NCBI GenBank assembly: GCA_029259835.1
Contig: JAJDEL010000282.1
Span: 1-6,558 of the forward strand
Direction of reading: 5' to 3'
From: Planctomicrobium sp.
GTDB taxonomy: Bacteria; Planctomycetota; Planctomycetia; Planctomycetales; Planctomycetaceae
Length of the DNA: 6,558 nt
In this document: positions 1-5,524 of the stretch, piece by piece
Position numbering within the stretch: position 1 is the stretch's first letter
How the letters are laid out: each line of letters opens with the position of its first letter
Notes under the pieces: generated by a model
The model's input: the letters and a program-made list of their open reading frames with translations, nothing else
The model's database searches: none
What the model was told of the DNA's origin: nothing
Translations under genes and position numbers: made by a program

Positions 1-94
1 TGAGTTCGGTGGGATGCAAAAGGAATGATGCCTGAACTCAACACATCTCAGGCTCTAGTGATGTCCGTTTGCAACATCGACTGGCCCTGGTGGT
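1..94 (-). terminator. Gene-free margin with a possible weak terminator for the transporter gene
   Basis: No coding region is supported here. GCCTGA at 30-35 can pair with TCAGGC at 48-53 (12-base loop). On the minus strand, downstream of the transporter stop codon, this hairpin is followed by a modestly T-rich stretch (ATCATTCCTTTT), so it could be a weak intrinsic terminator. A competing inverted repeat, TGAGTTC at 1-7 with GAACTCA at 34-40, overlaps it. Both stems are short and there is no uninterrupted T-run, so the call is tentative. Confidence 0.25.
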
Positions 95-1066
95 TCATGA
101 TTCAGGCGTAGACCTGGCGGTGTAGTTCACAAGAAAGATTCCAGACGCAACGAATACTCCTGCAAGTATGAGCCACCAGGAGAGGTGATCTCCACGCAAC
201 AGATACGCCAACAGGATTCCGCAAATCGGCGTCACAAAACTGAAGACCGAAACCTGAGAGGCTCCGTGTTTTTGCAGAAGTTTTGCGTTGAGAACAAAAC
301 AGAATCCTGAAATCACGATACCTCCGAATAGCAGAGCGACGACCGCCTCTGTATTCAGTGGAACGCCGGAGTGAGTTTCATAGACTCCACTGAACAGAAA
401 CAGTAAAGCGGTGCCGAAGATGTCGTGCCAGAAGATCAGAGAAGCTGGCGCCGCAAACTTCGTCGCCCATTTCACCACGAGGATTTTTATTCCAAGAGTC
501 AGCCCGCTCAATGCGAGAATCAGATCTCCTCTGAGCGTCGGTTGATCCATTGCGGATGCGTGACCGGCATCTGCTGTGCTGACAAGAAGAATGACTCCAG
601 CGCCAGCCAGAAAGAGTCCAAAGGTCTGATACCAGCGCAGATGAATCGTGCGGATGATCAACGCTTCGTAAGCGGCAACCCAGAAAACGTAGCTGTTGAC
701 TAAGACTGTTGCGTGTGATGCACTCGAAAGCCCGGTTCCGTAATTAAACGTTCCAATCTGAAAAAACATCATACAGCCCAGAATCAACGCGACACCCCAT
801 TGCTTGCCCTGAAGTACAAGTGGTGAACCTTCGAGGAAACACCACACGAGCATGAAGATGGCTGCCAAGCCAAATCGAATCGCGCCGACGAAAATTGGTG
901 GGTAAACATCGATCGCGAATTGGTTCGCAACCGCCGTCCCTCCCCAGAGGACAACCGACAATAGTGCCAGCGAGACAGAAACAGTCCCCATCGGTGCATG
1001 TGTTTCGAAGTTTGGTGGACCAATTGCGACTGTAGCGCGTGCTTGCTTCGAATTTGACGCTGTCAT
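95..1066 (-). CDS. EamA/DMT-family transporter, ten predicted membrane helices
   Basis: Inner-membrane permease of the drug/metabolite transporter superfamily, 323 residues. Ten hydrophobic segments can be read at about residues 28-48, 57-78, 90-108, 113-135, 145-163, 179-199, 206-228, 240-260, 268-290 and 294-315. They form two five-helix halves, as expected for duplicated EamA domains. Family hallmarks are the early LWGGTAVANQFAI stretch in helix 1, the RF pair at the start of the second helix (R64-F65), and in the second half a helix 9 reading SVFSFVTPICGILLAYLL. Members of the family export amino acids, nucleosides, drugs or other metabolites; the substrate cannot be read from sequence. 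The start is uncertain: no Shine-Dalgarno precedes M1, and M26, just before helix 1, is an alternative. Upstream lies a repeat-rich gap, so co-transcription with the next minus-strand gene is doubtful. Identification as a DMT permease is secure; function is not. Confidence 0.9.
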   Translation of the reverse strand: MTASNSKQARATVAIGPPNFETHAPMGTVSVSLALLSVVLWGGTAVANQFAIDVYPPIFVGAIRFGLAAIFMLVWCFLEGSPLVLQGKQWGVALILGCMMFFQIGTFNYGTGLSSASHATVLVNSYVFWVAAYEALIIRTIHLRWYQTFGLFLAGAGVILLVSTADAGHASAMDQPTLRGDLILALSGLTLGIKILVVKWATKFAAPASLIFWHDIFGTALLFLFSGVYETHSGVPLNTEAVVALLFGGIVISGFCFVLNAKLLQKHGASQVSVFSFVTPICGILLAYLLRGDHLSWWLILAGVFVASGIFLVNYTARSTPES

Positions 1067-1095
1067 TGTGGTCGCTGTTTTCTATTTGAATTCGT

Positions 1096-1126
1096 CTTCT
1101 CTACTCCTTTGTGGAGAGAGTGGAAG
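1096..1126. repeat. Imperfect hairpin upstream of the transporter gene
   Basis: CTTC (1096-1099), TCT (1100-1102) and CTCC (1104-1107) can pair with GGAG (1113-1116), AGA (1117-1119) and GAAG (1123-1126). The loop is five bases, with a bulged A at 1103 and a three-base bulge at 1120-1122. It sits 30 bases before the transporter start codon, so it would lie in that gene's leader if transcription begins upstream. No T-run follows on either strand, so it is not a typical terminator. It lies just outside the larger repeat element and may be unrelated to it. Confidence 0.3.
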
Positions 1127-1148
1127 TTGGTGGGTGAAAATGAGTTGA

Positions 1149-1386
1149 CGTTAGTCTGTCGGCCCAAAGGGCCAGTCTTAAGACAGCCCAGGGTATTGAA
1201 TAATCAACCGCATTCAACCCCAACGGGGTGGCTCTACAACCGGAGTTCAGTACCTAAAAGTAGAGCCATCCCGTTGGACTTGGCTTCCGGATATCATCCT
1301 TCCCCAAGGCGGCACTCTATTCTGCCTTGGGCTAACACAGGACCAGCCCTTCAGGCTTGCTTGTCTATCAACATCAGACTGTAACG
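1149..1386. repeat. Compact palindromic (REP/BIME-like) repeat element with short inverted ends
   Basis: This fills most of the 331-base gap between the two minus-strand genes. The outer ends are near inverted copies: CGTTAGTCTG at 1149-1158 and CAGACTGTAACG at 1375-1386, differing by a two-base indel. Inside are several hairpins: GGCCC/GGGCC at 1161-1173; GTCTTAAGAC, a 10-base palindrome at 1175-1184; TTGAAT/ATTCAA at 1196-1217; an 18-base stem, 1220-1237 against 1260-1277, with one G.T mismatch and a 22-base loop; CCCAAGGC/GCCTTGGG at 1303-1310 and 1324-1331; and AGCC/GGCT at 1345-1357. The inner CCCCAACGGGG (1218-1228) is a further small palindrome. This mosaic of short GC-rich palindromes is what REP/BIME-type dispersed repeats look like, and I recall similar CCCAACGGGG-containing repeats from planctomycetes and related phyla, though I cannot search for copies. 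No transposase is encoded here, so if mobile it is non-autonomous. It could also act as a transcription stop or mRNA-stabilising structure for the upstream operon. Confidence 0.65.
1220..1277. repeat. 18-base inverted repeat forming a long stem-loop
   Basis: The left arm (1220-1237, beginning CCAACGGGG and ending GGCTCTAC) is complementary to the right arm (1260-1277, beginning GTAGAGCC and ending CCGTTGG). Seventeen of 18 positions pair in Watson-Crick fashion and the remaining one is a G.T pair. The loop is 22 bases. It is the strongest single structure in the window and the core of the surrounding repeat element. No T-run follows, so it is not a standard intrinsic terminator on either strand, although a stem this stable just beyond the desulfurase-like gene could block exonucleases or slow polymerase. 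Confidence 0.75.
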
Positions 1387-1397
1387 AAAATTCAGGT

Positions 1398-2630
1398 TCA
1401 GCAAATCGAGGTGAGTTGAGAAAGTAAACGATCAACTTCTTCCCCGGTATTGTAGTGTAACAATCCAATTCGTAGAGTCCCGTTCGGCTCCAGCCCGACA
1501 GTTTCTGTAAATGGCAGGGCATAGTGATTGCCTGCCCATGTGAAGAGGCCGTGCCGACCAAGTTCGGCAGATAACACCTGCGGAGTTTTTGAATCGTGTG
1601 TGACCGAAACCGTTGGAACGCGATGCTGCAATTGATGCTCCTCAGTGATTCCCCAAATTTTCAGTGAATCAATCTGCTGCAGACCTTCAATCAGCTGCTG
1701 TCCAATTTTCTGTTCATGTTCACTAATCGCCGAAAATGAATTCTGAAGTCTTTCGCGGCGTGAAAGGTTTTGAACTGTACTAGCAAGTGAAGCCAGGTAA
1801 TCAATCGCCGCTGTGACTCCGCAAATGCCTTCGTGGTTCTGAGTTCCTGTCATCCATTTTCCTGGCGCAGAACTCGGGGCAGGGCGGAGTTTATCTGGTT
1901 GTAGAGATTCAAGCAGTTCGGCTCGTCCCCAGAGAATTCCGACATGCGGACCGAAGAATTTGTAAGCACTGCACGCCAGAAAGTCACAGTCGAATTCCTG
2001 AACGTCAATGAGTCGATGCGGAGCAAGGTGAACGGCATCAACGAATGTCGTCGCTCCAACGGTTTTTGCCAGTCGGACGATCTCCCGGATCGGGTTCACT
2101 GTTCCTGTCGCGTTCGAGGCGCCTCCAACAGCGACAAGTCGCGTCCGATTTGAAAGGAGCGAATCGTATTGATCCATCCACAACGTGCAGTTCTCAGGAT
2201 CAAAATCGATTTGCTTGACAATGGCACCTGCTTCCCGGGCAGCAAGAACCCAGGGAGTGACGTTTGCATCGTGGTCGAGGCGACTTACAATGATTTCATC
2301 TCCATAAAACCACGTCTCACTGAGCGCCCTACTTAGAGAGAGTGTCAGCGTCGTCATGTTCGGACCGAAGACAATTTCGTCGGCAGACGGAGCATTGAGG
2401 AAGTCAGCGCACGCACTTCGCGCATTTGCGAGCGCAACGTCAGTTCCCAGACTCGTCACAAACGCCGCCCCGCAATTCGCATTGAAGTGAGCAAGGTAAT
2501 TAGAAACCGCGTCGATCACGGACTGAGGAACCTGACTCCCGGCAGGTCCATCAAAATAAGCAGCAGTATGTCCGTTCACCTCCCGCGAAAAAGCAGGAAA
2601 CTGTGGACGAATCACATCAAGATTCAACAT
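1398..2630 (-). CDS. Cysteine desulfurase-like protein (class V aminotransferase fold, VC1184-type), lacking the usual catalytic cysteine
   Basis: PLP-dependent enzyme of 410 residues, full length for the fold. The cofactor lysine is K224 in ACSAYKFFGPHVG, and D198/H201 in DAVHLAPH match the Asp and following residue that hold the PLP ring. H120 in the LDHDANVTPW motif (compare EHHAN-PW in SufS) should stack on the ring, and SNATGT at 172-177 is another family motif. Where SufS and IscS carry the persulfide cysteine near the C-terminus, this protein reads WAGNHYALPF, with Y370 in that place. The ending GTLRIGLLHYNTGEEVDRLL is typical of the VC1184-type subfamily, whose members carry the desulfurase name by homology. 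True cysteine desulfurization is therefore doubtful; another PLP reaction on an amino acid is equally possible. The start is preceded only by a weak GAAAG. The gene begins 59 bases after the epmB stop on the same strand, so it is probably co-transcribed. The name reflects family, not proven activity. Confidence 0.88.
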   Translation of the reverse strand: MLNLDVIRPQFPAFSREVNGHTAAYFDGPAGSQVPQSVIDAVSNYLAHFNANCGAAFVTSLGTDVALANARSACADFLNAPSADEIVFGPNMTTLTLSLSRALSETWFYGDEIIVSRLDHDANVTPWVLAAREAGAIVKQIDFDPENCTLWMDQYDSLLSNRTRLVAVGGASNATGTVNPIREIVRLAKTVGATTFVDAVHLAPHRLIDVQEFDCDFLACSAYKFFGPHVGILWGRAELLESLQPDKLRPAPSSAPGKWMTGTQNHEGICGVTAAIDYLASLASTVQNLSRRERLQNSFSAISEHEQKIGQQLIEGLQQIDSLKIWGITEEHQLQHRVPTVSVTHDSKTPQVLSAELGRHGLFTWAGNHYALPFTETVGLEPNGTLRIGLLHYNTGEEVDRLLSQLTSIC

Positions 2631-2689
2631 AAAAAACTTTCAAGCGGCCTGCATAAAATGTTGCACTCTCTTTACCGGACACGGAGGCG

Positions 2690-3763
2690 TTAAAGCAATG
2701 GTGTCTTCGACGGTTCTCCGACGATTTCCTGTACGTACTTCGGGACAGCGTAACCAGGGAGGCGTTCTCGTAGTTGTTCAATGAGCCGCTGCCCTTGTTC
2801 AACAGGAACTTCAAAATGAGCCGCACCGGAAACGCGATCAAGTTGATGCAGATAATACGGCATCACACCTAGATTGACGCACCTCTTGCAAAGCAGTTCC
2901 AGAGATTCCACGGAATCGTTAATTCCCCGCAGCAAGACGGCTTGGTTTAATGTCGGAATTCCGGATTGAACGAGCCGCCGCAAGGCGTCTGCACAATCGT
3001 TGACCAGTTCCGCCGGATGATTCGCATGAACTACAAAAACGGTTTGCAGCCGAGTTCCTGAGATCACATCTATCAACGGCTGGTCAACGCGGCTCGGCAA
3101 AACAATCGGTAAGCGAGAATGAATACGAATCCTCTGGATGTGATTAATCTCGGCGATTCGCCCAATTAATTGCGCCAGTCGGGCATCGGTCATCATCAAT
3201 GGGTCACCGCCGCTGAGGATCACTTCGCTCAGGGAATGATCGGCCGCAACTGCATCCAGTGCTGGCTGCCAATCCTCTAAAGACTTCGGCTCTTCCAGGT
3301 AAGGGTATTCTCTTCGGAAGCAATACCGGCAATGAATCGCGCAAACGCCGTTGACGATGAGCAGCGCCCTGCCACGGTATTTCTGTAGCAGACCTTTTTC
3401 TGTTCTGGCACTCAAATCACCGACTGGATCTCCAACAAATTCAGGCACTGAGACATTCTCCTCCACGACCGGGAGCACTTGTCGCAGCAGAGGGTCACCG
3501 GGGTCCCCAAACTTCATTCTCTTGAGGAAACTCTCTGGAACGACGACCGGAAACTGTTCTGAAGCGGCGTGATTACCGACTTCTGGATCAAGCCCCAAAC
3601 GTTCGCAGAGTTCACCGGGCGTACGGATTGCCTGCTTCAAGTCCTGTTGCCATGCAGATCCATGGTTCTCGGGCCGGTAACCTTCTAACAGTGCAGAATT
3701 CGAAATTTCCATCGGCGTCGCTGTTTGCTTTGAATTGGGCAACATTTGCGGTGTCGCCGACAT
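2690..3763 (-). CDS. epmB: EF-P beta-lysylation protein EpmB (lysine 2,3-aminomutase, radical SAM)
   Basis: Cytosolic enzyme that uses S-adenosylmethionine, a [4Fe-4S] cluster and PLP to turn L-alpha-lysine into (R)-beta-lysine, the group that EpmA then attaches to elongation factor P. The protein has 357 residues. The radical-SAM cluster motif CAIHCRYCF supplies C141, C145 and C148, and SGGDPL at 184-189 is the SAM-contact motif. The PLP lysine is K353 in GEPSKTPLL at the very C-terminus, matching E. coli EpmB, which has EPSKTPL at the same place. The protein lacks the long C-terminal extension of catabolic lysine 2,3-aminomutases, which favours EpmB over a free-lysine enzyme. The N-terminal 30 residues are variable and probably flexible. 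The start is supported by AGGAG eight bases upstream (CTCCT at 3772-3776 on the plus strand). It is divergent from efp, the gene for the protein target of the pathway, and is probably the first gene of a two-gene operon. Confidence 0.95.
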   Translation of the reverse strand: MSATPQMLPNSKQTATPMEISNSALLEGYRPENHGSAWQQDLKQAIRTPGELCERLGLDPEVGNHAASEQFPVVVPESFLKRMKFGDPGDPLLRQVLPVVEENVSVPEFVGDPVGDLSARTEKGLLQKYRGRALLIVNGVCAIHCRYCFRREYPYLEEPKSLEDWQPALDAVAADHSLSEVILSGGDPLMMTDARLAQLIGRIAEINHIQRIRIHSRLPIVLPSRVDQPLIDVISGTRLQTVFVVHANHPAELVNDCADALRRLVQSGIPTLNQAVLLRGINDSVESLELLCKRCVNLGVMPYYLHQLDRVSGAAHFEVPVEQGQRLIEQLRERLPGYAVPKYVQEIVGEPSKTPLL

Positions 3764-3886
3764 TTGCTATTCTCCTGCACACGAAATCAATTAAAGGCAT
3801 GCAAGAGAGGAAGAAACCACTCTTGCTGACTCGACCTGATTCTCCCAAACATCAGACAAATTAGCGATTGAATTGGAATAACACCA
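3764..3886. promoter_or_regulatory. Divergent epmB-efp control region with a 7-base inverted repeat
   Basis: These 123 bases must carry the promoters for both genes, which point away from each other. I see no convincing -35/-10 pair in either direction; the best partial matches are TTTAAT for epmB and TTGCTG for efp, each without a partner. Near the centre GCAAGAG (3801-3807) and CTCTTGC (3820-3826) form a perfect inverted repeat separated by 12 bases, the geometry of a possible dimeric-regulator site. A weak GGAA nine bases before the efp ATG is the only ribosome binding signal for that gene. Confidence 0.4.
3772..3776 (-). promoter_or_regulatory. Ribosome binding site of epmB
   Basis: AGGAG on the minus strand, eight bases before the ATG. 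It is the clearest Shine-Dalgarno in the window and fixes the epmB start at M1 rather than the internal M7 or M18. Confidence 0.65.
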
Positions 3887-4453
3887 ATGCCACAGATCAA
3901 TCCCGGTGACTTTCGTAAAGGTGTCAAAGTGATCATCGAGGGTTCTCCCTACGAAATGATCGATTTCAAGTTCGTCAAACCTGGAAAAGGTCAGGCACTC
4001 TACAAAACCAAGCTCCGCAACCTGCTCACGGCAAGCTTGCTGGACATCACCTATCGAAGCGGTGACAGCCTCGAGGCTGCGGACGTTCGCAATGCGGATG
4101 GAATGTACTCCTACTTCGACGGCACCAACTATATTTTCATGGATAACGAAGACTTCGAACAAGTTTCGTTGTCTGGCGATGTTTGCAAAGAGCAAATGCG
4201 ATTCGTCAAAGAAGGCGAACCGTGCGCGTTATTGTACTGGAATGATCAACTCATCAGCGTCACGCCTCCGAAGCATGTCATTCTGGAAGTGACGTTCACC
4301 GTCCCTGGCGCCAAAGGGAATACAGCGACAAACGTAACGAAGCCAGCGACTGTCGAAACCGAAGCCGAAGTCGGCGTTCCAGCGTTCATCACCGTCGGCG
4401 ACCGCATCCGTATCAACGCTGAAACCGGCGAATACCTCGGCCGTGAAACGTAA
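3887..4453 (+). CDS. efp: Translation elongation factor P, lysine-34 type
   Basis: Ribosome-binding factor that enters next to the P site and rescues ribosomes stalled on consecutive prolines. It has 188 residues, the normal length. There are three beta-barrel domains: an N-terminal KOW-like domain (about 1-62), a central OB domain (about 65-128) and a C-terminal OB domain (about 131-186). The modified loop reads FVKPGKGQA, with K34 at the tip, exactly where E. coli EF-P carries beta-lysine; the arginine of rhamnosylated EF-Ps is absent. The central ISVTPPKHVILEV and C-terminal GDRIRINAETGEYLGR motifs are family signatures. The start at MPQINPGDFRKG aligns with other EF-Ps. The divergent epmB encodes the enzyme making the beta-lysine donor, which supports the modification type; EpmA and the EpmC hydroxylase are not in the window. 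No clear terminator with a T-run follows the stop codon. Confidence 0.97.
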   Translation: MPQINPGDFRKGVKVIIEGSPYEMIDFKFVKPGKGQALYKTKLRNLLTASLLDITYRSGDSLEAADVRNADGMYSYFDGTNYIFMDNEDFEQVSLSGDVCKEQMRFVKEGEPCALLYWNDQLISVTPPKHVILEVTFTVPGAKGNTATNVTKPATVETEAEVGVPAFITVGDRIRINAETGEYLGRET

Positions 4454-4546
4454 GACCTGAGTGAGTGTGCATCGGCTCGTGGTCGAGAATCCAGAGCAGC
4501 TACTTCGCCCGGGTCCAACTCATTTAGCACCGGCTGAGTCACCCGG

Positions 4547-4576
4547 TGGAGATCACGTGTGGCGATTTCTTATAAT
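4547..4576 (+). promoter_or_regulatory. Candidate sigma-70 type promoter with flanking dyad
   Basis: TATAAT at 4571-4576 is a perfect -10 hexamer. The best -35 match is TGGAGA at 4547-4552 (four of six), with an 18-base spacer. The -10 box sits between two arms of an inverted repeat, ATCACGTG at 4552-4559 and CGCGTGAT at 4579-4586 (one G.T pair), which could be an operator. Transcription would start near 4583 and run toward the sigma factor gene, giving a leader of about 260 bases, or it could make a separate small RNA. A chance match is possible. Confidence 0.4.
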
Positions 4577-4605
4577 GTCGCGTGATTGATATCCAGAGTC
4601 GACGG

Positions 4606-4772
4606 CAGTTTCCCACCGGTGAAACACCGGCGGCTAAGTGGGACTGATCTTTGAGTCACTCGTGAGATTGCAATCGCAGCACTTGTGCCACATCTCATTT
4701 CGCCCATGGTGATCCACCATGGGGAAGAGAGTGAGTGCCAGTTACTTAAGCGGCTCGCTTTCGTGGTCGCTA
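4606..4772 (+). repeat. Chain of four consecutive hairpins
   Basis: Four stem-loops follow one another. First: CAGT/ACTG and CCCAC/GTGGG spanning 4606-4646, with a CCGGTG-AAA-CACCGG palindrome inside (4616-4630). Second: GTGAGAT (4662-4668) with ATCTCAT (4692-4698), enclosing GCAC-TT-GTGC at 4679-4688. Third: CCCATGGTG (4703-4711) with CACCATGGG (4715-4723), a perfect nine-base stem with a three-base loop. Fourth, weaker: AGCGGCT (4749-4755) with GGTCGCT (4765-4771), with two wobble pairs, followed by TTTT at 4780-4783. Downstream of a consensus -10 box this could be a structured RNA; the motif content also fits dispersed REP-like repeats. Confidence 0.55.
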
Positions 4773-4843
4773 CCCACTCTTTTCAGCAACATTGTTGAAT
4801 TGGCGGGATGTTCAAAGGTTTCCTGTCCCGATATGCTGGAGGC

Positions 4844-5419
4844 ATGACGTCCGAGTCTTCACAATCTGTCACTCAAATTCTTTCATCACTTCAAGTCGGT
4901 GAAGAATGCGACACCGATGCGCTGTTGCAAATTGTCTATCATGAGTTGCGGCGGTTGGCGTCTGCTCGTTTGAAGCAGGAAGTGTCCGGGCAAACATTAC
5001 AGCCGACAGCACTCGTGCATGAAGCTTACTTGAGGCTCGTTGGAGGTGACGACCAACAGTCTTGGGATTCGCGAGGCCATTTCTTTGCAGCAGCAGCGGA
5101 AGCAATGCGGAGGATCTTGATTGAGAACGCGCGACGGAAGGCTTCGGTCAAGCATGGAGGCGAACATCAGCGATTGGAACTGAACGATGCAGACGCAGTC
5201 GCCTCTGCTCCTGACTTGAAACTGCTCGCTCTGAACGATGCTATTACTGCTTTAGAAGGGGTCGAACCACGCAAAGCGGAACTCGTTAAGCTCCGTTACT
5301 TCGCTGGATTGCAAGAACCGGAAGCCGCCGCCGCCCTCGGCATCTCCAGAGCAACCGCTTCACGCTGGTGGGCATTTTCAAAAGCATGGCTTTACGAACG
5401 AATGAGCGAAGAACGGTAG
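4844..5419 (+). CDS. ECF-family RNA polymerase sigma factor (planctomycete-expanded type)
   Basis: Alternative sigma factor of 191 residues that directs RNA polymerase to a specific promoter set. Region 2 spans about residues 20-100, with the family signature LQPTALVHEAYLRL at 52-65 and HFFAAAAEAMRRILIENARR at 79-98, which covers the core-binding and -10 recognition helices. Region 4 spans about 130-190, with a helix-turn-helix in AAALGISRATASRWWAF and the ending SKAWLYERM typical of the sigma70_ECF (PF07638) group. That group is strongly expanded in Planctomycetes and some Acidobacteria. I chose the ATG at 4844 because homologues begin about eight residues before VTQIL. The longer form from 4808 adds 12 residues and has no better ribosome site; a GGAGG lies only one base before 4844. 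No anti-sigma factor or the Ser/Thr kinase often found beside such sigma factors is adjacent; a sulfatase follows after 105 bases. Targets and signal are unknown. Confidence 0.9.
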   Translation: MTSESSQSVTQILSSLQVGEECDTDALLQIVYHELRRLASARLKQEVSGQTLQPTALVHEAYLRLVGGDDQQSWDSRGHFFAAAAEAMRRILIENARRKASVKHGGEHQRLELNDADAVASAPDLKLLALNDAITALEGVEPRKAELVKLRYFAGLQEPEAAAALGISRATASRWWAFSKAWLYERMSEER

Positions 5420-5476
5420 CGCAATTGTTCTTGCCTTTCTAGTTGACCCAGCGTGAAAAGCTACCGACACTGGGGT

Positions 5477-5490
5477 AGAGGATCTCCTCT
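5477..5490. repeat. Small palindrome between the sigma factor and the sulfatase
   Basis: AGAGGA at 5477-5482 and TCCTCT at 5485-5490 form a six-base dyad with a two-base centre. An overlapping stem, CTACC (5461-5465) with GGTAG (5474-5478), precedes it and would compete. No T-run follows, so it is not a convincing terminator. It could be a binding site upstream of the sulfatase, or chance. Confidence 0.25.
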
Positions 5491-5524
5491 GGTATTTAGA
5501 ACTGTTACTCATTCGGAAATCAAT

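Larger units (their letters stand above)
4454..4843. other. Gene-free gap between efp and the sigma factor, rich in palindromes
   Basis: No coding region is supported. The gap contains five occurrences of the hexamer CACCGG or its complement CCGGTG (4528-4533, 4543-4548, 4614-4619, 4616-4621, 4625-4630), a consensus -10 box, and at least four successive hairpins (listed separately). The first pair, CACCGG/CCGGTG at 4528-4548, forms a six-base stem after efp but is not followed by a T-run; CCGGGT at 4509-4514 can pair alternatively with ACCCGG at 4541-4546. A tRNA was looked for and not found. The palindromes resemble REP-type repeats; a small RNA or a long structured leader for the sigma factor are alternatives. 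Confidence 0.6.

Noticed and set aside
1109..1384. 91-codon plus-strand open frame in the intergenic gap
   Set aside because: It lies almost wholly inside the palindromic repeat element; the frame is a by-product of GC-rich hairpins (Pro/Arg-rich, no domain, no ribosome site).
1149..1386. CRISPR array
   Set aside because: No direct repeats with regular spacing; the structure is a set of different inverted repeats.
1247..1561. 104-codon minus-strand open frame
   Set aside because: It overlaps the 3' end of the desulfurase-like gene in another frame and the repeat; its composition is not protein-like.
2631..2689. Separate promoter for the desulfurase-like gene
   Set aside because: The 59-base spacer has no recognisable -35/-10 pair, so read-through from epmB is the simpler view.
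3791..4195. 134-codon minus-strand open frame antisense to efp
   Set aside because: It is opposite a fully conserved EF-P sequence; no recognisable domain, and it would cover the epmB-efp control region.
4466..4520. tRNA-like T-loop resemblance (GGTCGAGAATCC)
   Set aside because: No acceptor, D or anticodon stem can be drawn around it, and the T-loop consensus is broken.
4246..4542. 98-codon minus-strand open frame across the efp end
   Set aside because: Antisense shadow of the EF-P C-terminal domain extending into the palindrome-rich spacer; no family features.
4528..4548. Intrinsic terminator for efp
   Set aside because: The six-base stem is perfect, but no T-run follows on the plus strand; kept only as part of the palindrome cluster.
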